Origin: Hofstenia miamia
Lineage: Eukaryota > Xenacoelomorpha > Acoela
DNA length: 64,000 nt
Direction of reading: 5' to 3'
Assembly: GCA_004352715.1 (NCBI GenBank)
Contig: SCFE01000098.1
Span: 1,315,873 to 1,379,872 of the forward strand
Below the pieces are notes generated by a model, which saw nothing but the letters and a program-made list of their open reading frames with translations, ran no database searches and was not told the DNA's origin. Within the stretch, counting starts at the first letter, position 1; every line of letters begins with the position of its first letter. A program made the position numbers and the translations under genes. This document shows, in pieces, positions 60,801 through 64,000 of this stretch.

Positions 60801-63405
60801 CCGATATAAATAAGCCTGAATTTTATGGTCCACAAGTAAGACTATTCATATTTGGAATTTTATGCAAAATTTATTAAGAAGTATGATTGATACGGTTTGG
60901 TGTATTGTGTACATATTTTGTGTGTAAATTTTTTGAATGCATTACTCTCCATTATATTGTTGATAATTCTGGTGATGGAATACTTTTAATGAGAATCAGG
61001 CTTATTATTTTCTATTTTTGGAACAAAAATGATCAATGATTTATTTGCAAATTCTTGAAATTGCAGTCACATGTTGACGAATTTATTCAAATTATTGTAA
61101 TTTTATTTATATGTATAGTTTATTTTTACTTATCTCAACTAATTCAATAGAAGAATTCCATTTTATAATCATCTAGGCCAGTGGTTCTCAACCTTTTTTA
61201 CCCATGGACCCCTTTTCTTCTGTTTTTTGCAGGACCATCCCCTGCAAAAAAGTCACTAATAAAATAGTAGAAGAATTATTATTAAGACGAAATAAATTCT
61301 AATTATCGAAAATGAATAATTCAACCAAATGAGATAATTTATTGTAGTGAAGTTATTAGTGATAAATTTAAATTTACGGCGCTCAAGTGTTTTTTTTCTT
61401 CTACTTATTTACTCTAAAAACATAGAACAGCTGCTTGAATATTTTTACTTTTAGGATTTTAAAATAGTTCACATTTCTGTAGAAATTCCATTCTCAGTAA
61501 TGAAACCGTTTTGAATTGAAATTGCGCTATGGAAAACCAAAATGTCACCATGGACCCCCAATTCGCTATTTATGTGTGTGGACCCCAGCAAAGTTATATG
61601 GACCGCTGGACTCCATGTGCGCCAGGTTGAGAACCACTGATCTAGGCGAATATGTTTTTGAAATTTTTCATGTACAATGTGCATATCTTTTTGATATAAG
61701 TTCAGGCCTTTTGAATCCTATAAAGCTTTTTTAATCAAATTAACTAAAATTTAATTTAGGATATGATGATCGGAAGTATTGTTCAAGCATTTAATCATCG
61801 CTTTAAGATAATCGATGCAGACGATTTTGTACTTTCATACTTGGAAGCACATCATTCAAGATTCCCAAACATTGAACCTGCAGTTCAGTCTCTTAGAGAG
61901 TTTAAATCATTGGGTGAAAGTTTGCCAAAGCCTGATACTTACGATCTTTATGCTTATCATGGGTTTGTATTTGCTTTGCTGTTAATAACTACCGCTCTGT
62001 TCAGTGAGTTATTGTCAGAGGTGCGGATAGTTGCACTACTGCATCACTTGGATATAGATCCAATAAACTCATAGAACAGGTTGTTCGAATAATTGCTAGT
62101 TTTACTCGAACCCAAGATTGATTTGTGTCATTAATTTAATTTTATTTATTGCAATTTTATATATATATATATGTGTTCGTCTAAAACTTAGTTAATCATT
62201 ATTTTCTATTTTTTAATTACATACATGAATTATTTACGTCTTTACTAATTCTCGAAGAGGTATGAGTTTGGAAGGGGTTGTTGCATGCCTATTCGTTTTT
62301 GAGTGTATGCAGTCCTATCTAAAAGTCATTGCTGCTCCTGCTAGAATTGCCCATAGCAATTAACGTATTCAGTTTTATTAACTTTTTAGTACAATATGTT
62401 AAATAGATTATCTNCGATTTTGTACTTTCATACTTGGAAGCACATCATTCAAGATTCCCAAACATTGAACCTGCAGTTCAGTCTCTTAGAGAGTTTAAAT
62501 CATTGGGTGAAAGTTTGCCAAAGCCTGATACTTACGATCTTTATGCTTATCATGGGTTTGTATTTGCTTTGCTGTTAATAACTACCGCTCTGTTCAGTGA
62601 GTTATTGTCAGAGGTGCGGATAGTTGCACTACTGCATCACTTGGATATAGATCCAATAAACTCATAGAACAGGTTGTTCGAATAATTGCTAGTTTTACTC
62701 GAACCCAAGATTGATTTGTGTCATTAATTTAATTTTATTTATTGCAATTTTATATATATATATATGTGTTCGTCTAAAACTTAGTTAATCATTATTTTCT
62801 ATTTTTTAATTACATACATGAATTATTTACGTCTTTACTAATTCTCGAGGAGGTATGAGTTTGGAAGGGGTTGTTGCATGCCTATTCGTTTTTGAGTGTA
62901 TGCAGTCTTATCTAAAAGTCATTGCTGCTCCTGCTAGAATTGCCCATAGCAATTAACGTATTCAGTTTTATTAACTTTTTAGTACAATATGTTAAATAGA
63001 TTATCTCGAATTAAAATCTCATTTTTTCAGAGCTACGAATCACAAAGACTTAATGAAAGAAGTTTCTAATCAACTACGAAAACAACATTACAATCGTTTT
63101 CATACCATACAATCGGCGTTTCTCAGCTTGGACAGAAATCGTGACAAATACATTAATCCAGACGAACTCATACGTCACATTCACAACATTAATTTGCCAT
63201 TGCCTGATTCCCTTATTCATGAGGCAAGTGTTCAATTATAGTTTTTGTTGTTATTGAACTTTTATAATGTGCATAGACATAGTTTTTGTTCTGAATATTT
63301 AATGTTGTTGTTTAGATATTCAAAATTATTGATAAGAATAATGATGGCCAAATTAGCTGGGAAGAATTCATTGCCTTTATTGAGAATTCGGAAGAATATA
63401 ATTAA
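50334..63405 (+). CDS. EFHC1: EFHC1: DM10/EF-hand ciliary doublet-microtubule inner protein, 11 exons, complete
   Basis: EFHC1 (RIB72 family) binds inside the A-tubule of axonemal doublets and stabilises motile cilia. Exons: 50334-50396, 50475-50696, 50736-50872, 58005-58158, 59743-59898, 59941-60354, 60453-60593, 60635-60835, 61760-61962, 63031-63223, 63316-63405. The sum is 1,974 nt (657 residues plus stop) and every phase matches. Three DM10 domains lie at about residues 93-200, 243-360 and 425-525, with two C-terminal EF-hand loops at about 598-609 and 634-645. The N-terminal PGNTF motif, [19 protein letters not shown] and [11 protein letters not shown] are EFHC1-specific. Human EFHC1 has about 640 residues, so the model is full length. 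The duplicated copy of exon 9 at 62415 is excluded, because including it would break the reading frame. Confidence 0.96.
50873..51589. other. EFHC1 intron 3, first part
   Basis: No gene was seen. A TA microsatellite lies at 51262-51280. Confidence 0.5.
51590..52395 (+). pseudogene. LINE ORF1-like remnant
   Basis: The upstream part reads [20 protein letters not shown] with a later YTWI, a Cys/His arrangement like the PHD-type finger of CR1 ORF1 proteins. A charged helix follows ([20 protein letters not shown]). A downstream part reads [45 protein letters not shown] and STWPFNISL, the usual RNA-binding C-terminal block of these proteins. Stops and frameshifts separate the parts. The ORF2 that should follow was not recognised. 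Confidence 0.5.
53419..55276. mobile_element. Degenerate hAT-type element containing a nested MITE
   Basis: The left end CAGGCCCATAGCCATGATTT and the right end (read inward, GCCCGTAGACAGGTGTGGGG) share the GCCC(A/G)TAG-CA-G terminal pattern of many hAT elements. The flanks TTTCAATT and ATGCAATT agree at six of eight positions. Inside, a minus-strand frame (53858-53649) starts [12 protein letters not shown] and is Ser/Asn rich, like the N-terminus of ZMYM/hAT transposases. The element at 54023-54483 has inserted into it. Boundaries are uncertain. Confidence 0.45.
54023..54483. mobile_element. hAT-type non-autonomous element, copy B
   Basis: The left end CAGAGATGGAAGTGGGGCGG and right end CCCGCCGCACTTGAATCTCTG are inverted repeats. 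The flanks GTCTAAAT (54015-54022) and ATCTAAAT (54484-54491) agree at seven of eight positions. The interior shares GCCCC-rich sequence and A+T blocks with copy A at 28446. Confidence 0.85.
55424..56480 (+). pseudogene. hAT/ZMYM-type transposase fragment, degenerate
   Basis: One frame reads [20 protein letters not shown] (the CxTRWxxR motif of hAT/ZMYM-like transposases). The next, 55690-55962, reads [40 protein letters not shown] and [16 protein letters not shown] third reads [19 protein letters not shown], then [20 protein letters not shown]. The order matches the C-terminal half of these transposases. Multiple frameshifts and stops are present. It sits in EFHC1 intron 3. Confidence 0.8.
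56690..57300. mobile_element. GGCCGG-rich inverted-repeat element
   Basis: The left end CAAGGATGGTATATACCCCG and right end (inverted, CAGAGTTGGAACTGGACACC) are similar, each followed by CCGGCC and GGCCGGTGAA blocks. The interior is strongly A+T rich with further GGCCGG motifs. No matching target duplication was found, so the left boundary is provisional. An hAT-type origin is an inference. Confidence 0.5.
57301..58004. other. EFHC1 intron 3, end
   Basis: An AT-rich hairpin of alternating TATAATA/ATTATA units spans 57311-57372, and an ATT microsatellite spans about 57774-57815. No gene was recognised. Confidence 0.5.
58005..58158 (+). CDS. EFHC1: EFHC1 exon 4 (end of first DM10 domain)
   Basis: It encodes [20 protein letters not shown], then [20 protein letters not shown] and CDKWSR. 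This is the second half of DM10 domain 1. The exon 3 donor (AG|GTTTTT) and this acceptor rebuild a serine codon in the conserved NSG motif. The 7.1-kb intron before it is filled with transposon remnants. Confidence 0.95.
58159..59742. other. EFHC1 intron 4, no gene seen
   Basis: A+T-rich sequence without supported coding, repeat or transposon structure. Confidence 0.55.
59743..60835 (+). CDS. EFHC1: EFHC1 exons 5-8 (second DM10, start of third)
   Basis: Exon 5 is the inter-domain linker containing [10 protein letters not shown] and [13 protein letters not shown]. Exon 6 holds all of DM10 domain 2: [44 protein letters not shown] and [20 protein letters not shown]. Exon 7 has [19 protein letters not shown]. 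Exon 8 starts DM10 domain 3 ([20 protein letters not shown]). Introns 5 and 7 are 42 and 41 nt. Confidence 0.96.
61179..61639. mobile_element. hAT (Charlie-like) MITE in EFHC1 intron 8
   Basis: CAGTGGTTCTCAACCT at the left and AGGTTGAGAACCACTG at the right are perfect inverted repeats flanked by perfect 8-bp repeats ATCTAGGC (61171-61178 and 61640-61647). This terminus is well known from Charlie-type hAT elements of many animals. The interior has ATGGACCCC blocks near both ends. It has no transposase. Confidence 0.92.
61760..61962 (+). CDS. EFHC1: EFHC1 exon 9 (end of third DM10)
   Basis: It encodes [20 protein letters not shown], then [16 protein letters not shown] and a linker ending in DLYAYHG. 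It closes DM10 domain 3. The donor GTTTGT leaves phase 2, and the glycine codon is completed by exon 10. The 3' 141 nt and following intron are repeated at 62415. Confidence 0.94.
61822..63007. repeat. 593-bp direct repeat around EFHC1 exon 9, joined at one N
   Basis: 61822-62413 and 62415-63007 are nearly identical; I noticed only a couple of single-base differences (for example gaagag/gaggag near 62255/62848 and tcctat/tcttat near 62313/62906). The copies abut at a single N, which points to unmerged alleles or a contig-end overlap rather than a real tandem duplication. Confidence 0.85.
62415..62555 (+). pseudogene. Second copy of EFHC1 exon 9 (3' 141 nt), probable assembly duplicate
   Basis: This copy lacks the acceptor and first 62 nt of exon 9. 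It begins directly after a lone N at 62414. Including it would break the reading frame. It is part of the 593-bp direct repeat described separately. Confidence 0.85.
63031..63405 (+). CDS. EFHC1: EFHC1 exons 10-11 (EF-hands, stop)
   Basis: Exon 10 (63031-63223) holds the first EF-hand loop, [12 protein letters not shown]. Exon 11 (63316-63405) holds the second, [12 protein letters not shown], and ends EEYN and TAA. Frame continuity requires exon 10 to end at GAG|GCAAGT, a GC donor. The nearby GT at 63229 would shift the frame and stop translation almost at once. RIB72-type proteins carry C-terminal EF-hands, so both loops fit. Confidence 0.92.
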
Positions 63406-63516
63406 GAATCCAAGATAAATGATAACTTTGTATAATTTTTTTTGAAAAATTTCCATTACAAGGAATTCTATTAACATTTCTAGTGTAATTTATGAGAAAC
63501 ACACTTGATGCTTAAT

Positions 63517-63522
63517 AATAAA
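63517..63522 (+). terminator. Poly(A) signal AATAAA for EFHC1
   Basis: The first AATAAA after the EFHC1 stop lies 112 nt downstream, a normal distance for a short 3' UTR. A LINE fragment begins about 65 bp later. Confidence 0.6.
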
Positions 63523-63587
63523 TATTTTCGAAACTATTCGGTTGTACCTTTCTTTGTTTAATATTAACGCAAGTGATCAGTAGTTCC

Positions 63588-64000
63588 TTTTTTCCAGACG
63601 ACTTAAAATTGGCAAATATGACGCCAGTATTAAAAAGGCGATCCTGAAGATTGGTTAAATTATAGACCCATTTCAATCACCTCCCCAATCAGATAAGTTT
63701 TTGAACGAATTCTTCTTAATCAATTTAATGAGCATTTTTACAAACATGATCTTTACTCCTAATAACAACATGGTTTTCGTAAAGGTATTTCTGCCGGCGA
63801 CACTTTAGTTCAAGCAATTGGAAACTGGAGGAAAACAATAGATGATAATGAATAGCAGTAGCTAGCTTAGACCTTTCGAAAGCATTTGGTTCGATTGATC
63901 ATAGCATATTACTACAAAAATTAAAATTTCTAGATTCTTTTAAAAGAGTTTTTATTACAAACATTTAATGCCCATTTTAGTTGAACTCGAAGCTTTTTTA
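63588..64000 (+). pseudogene. LINE reverse transcriptase fragment, runs off the window
   Basis: Frames read FPDDLKLANMTPVLKK, then after a frameshift GDPEDWLNYRPISI (RT motif 1), QHGFRKGISAGDTLVQAIGN and LDLSKAFGSIDHSILLQKL. The last is RT motif A with KAFD changed to KAFG. At least two frame breaks are visible. It may be of the same family as the LINE at 18476-20850, but the overlapping part of that copy is hidden in the gap. Confidence 0.82.

Noticed and set aside
60464-60835. 123-codon minus-strand frame
   Set aside because: It is antisense to EFHC1 exons 7-8.

Overview
This window looks like A+T-rich nuclear DNA from an invertebrate animal, taken from a draft assembly with N gaps at 11124-11134, 15730-16200, 19271-20153 and single Ns at 17848 and 62414. 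The evidence is split genes with GT-AG introns, two conserved animal genes, and many degenerate Tc1/mariner, hAT-like and LINE copies. I cannot name the species. Several introns are only 39-44 nt, which should help in placing it.

Two protein genes stand head to head. On the minus strand, the 5' portion of a VPS13 lipid-transfer gene runs from its start codon at 46193 down to 2933 and continues off the left edge. I reconstruct 26 exons, about 1,345 codons, in one open frame. On the plus strand, a complete EFHC1 gene (RIB72 family, a protein of the ciliary doublet lumen) runs from 50334 to 63405 in 11 exons, encoding 657 residues. About 4.1 kb separates the two start codons.

Region by region: 1-82 is the end of a probable hAT-type element. 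83-8942 holds VPS13 exons 25-26, a dead Tc1-like transposase, a LINE tail and a small hairpin element. 8943-17709 holds exons 18-24, a second transposase remnant, and a mariner-like pseudogene split by an hAT-like insertion. 17710-22270 is an intron with a 5'-truncated LINE interrupted by a gap. 22271-31845 holds exons 11-17, a long palindromic element with a tandemly duplicated arm, and two hAT-like short elements with perfect 8-bp target duplications. 31846-41973 holds exon 10, microsatellites, an inverted-repeat element, a mariner pseudogene, an hAT-like element and most of a Harbinger-like element. 41974-46193 is the compact VPS13 5' end (exons 1-9). 46194-50333 is intergenic with a LINE tail. 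50334-63405 is EFHC1; its 7-kb third intron carries a LINE ORF1 remnant, nested hAT-like elements and a dead hAT/ZMYM-type transposase. A 593-bp segment containing exon 9 is duplicated after a single N, probably an assembly artefact. 63588-64000 is the start of another LINE reverse transcriptase.

The two host genes have separate jobs: lipid transfer at membrane contacts, and axoneme structure. I see no operon-like or defence-island system. What is unusual is the extreme intron-size contrast and the dense, well-bounded non-autonomous DNA transposons. All family assignments come from reading motifs by eye; no database search was run.
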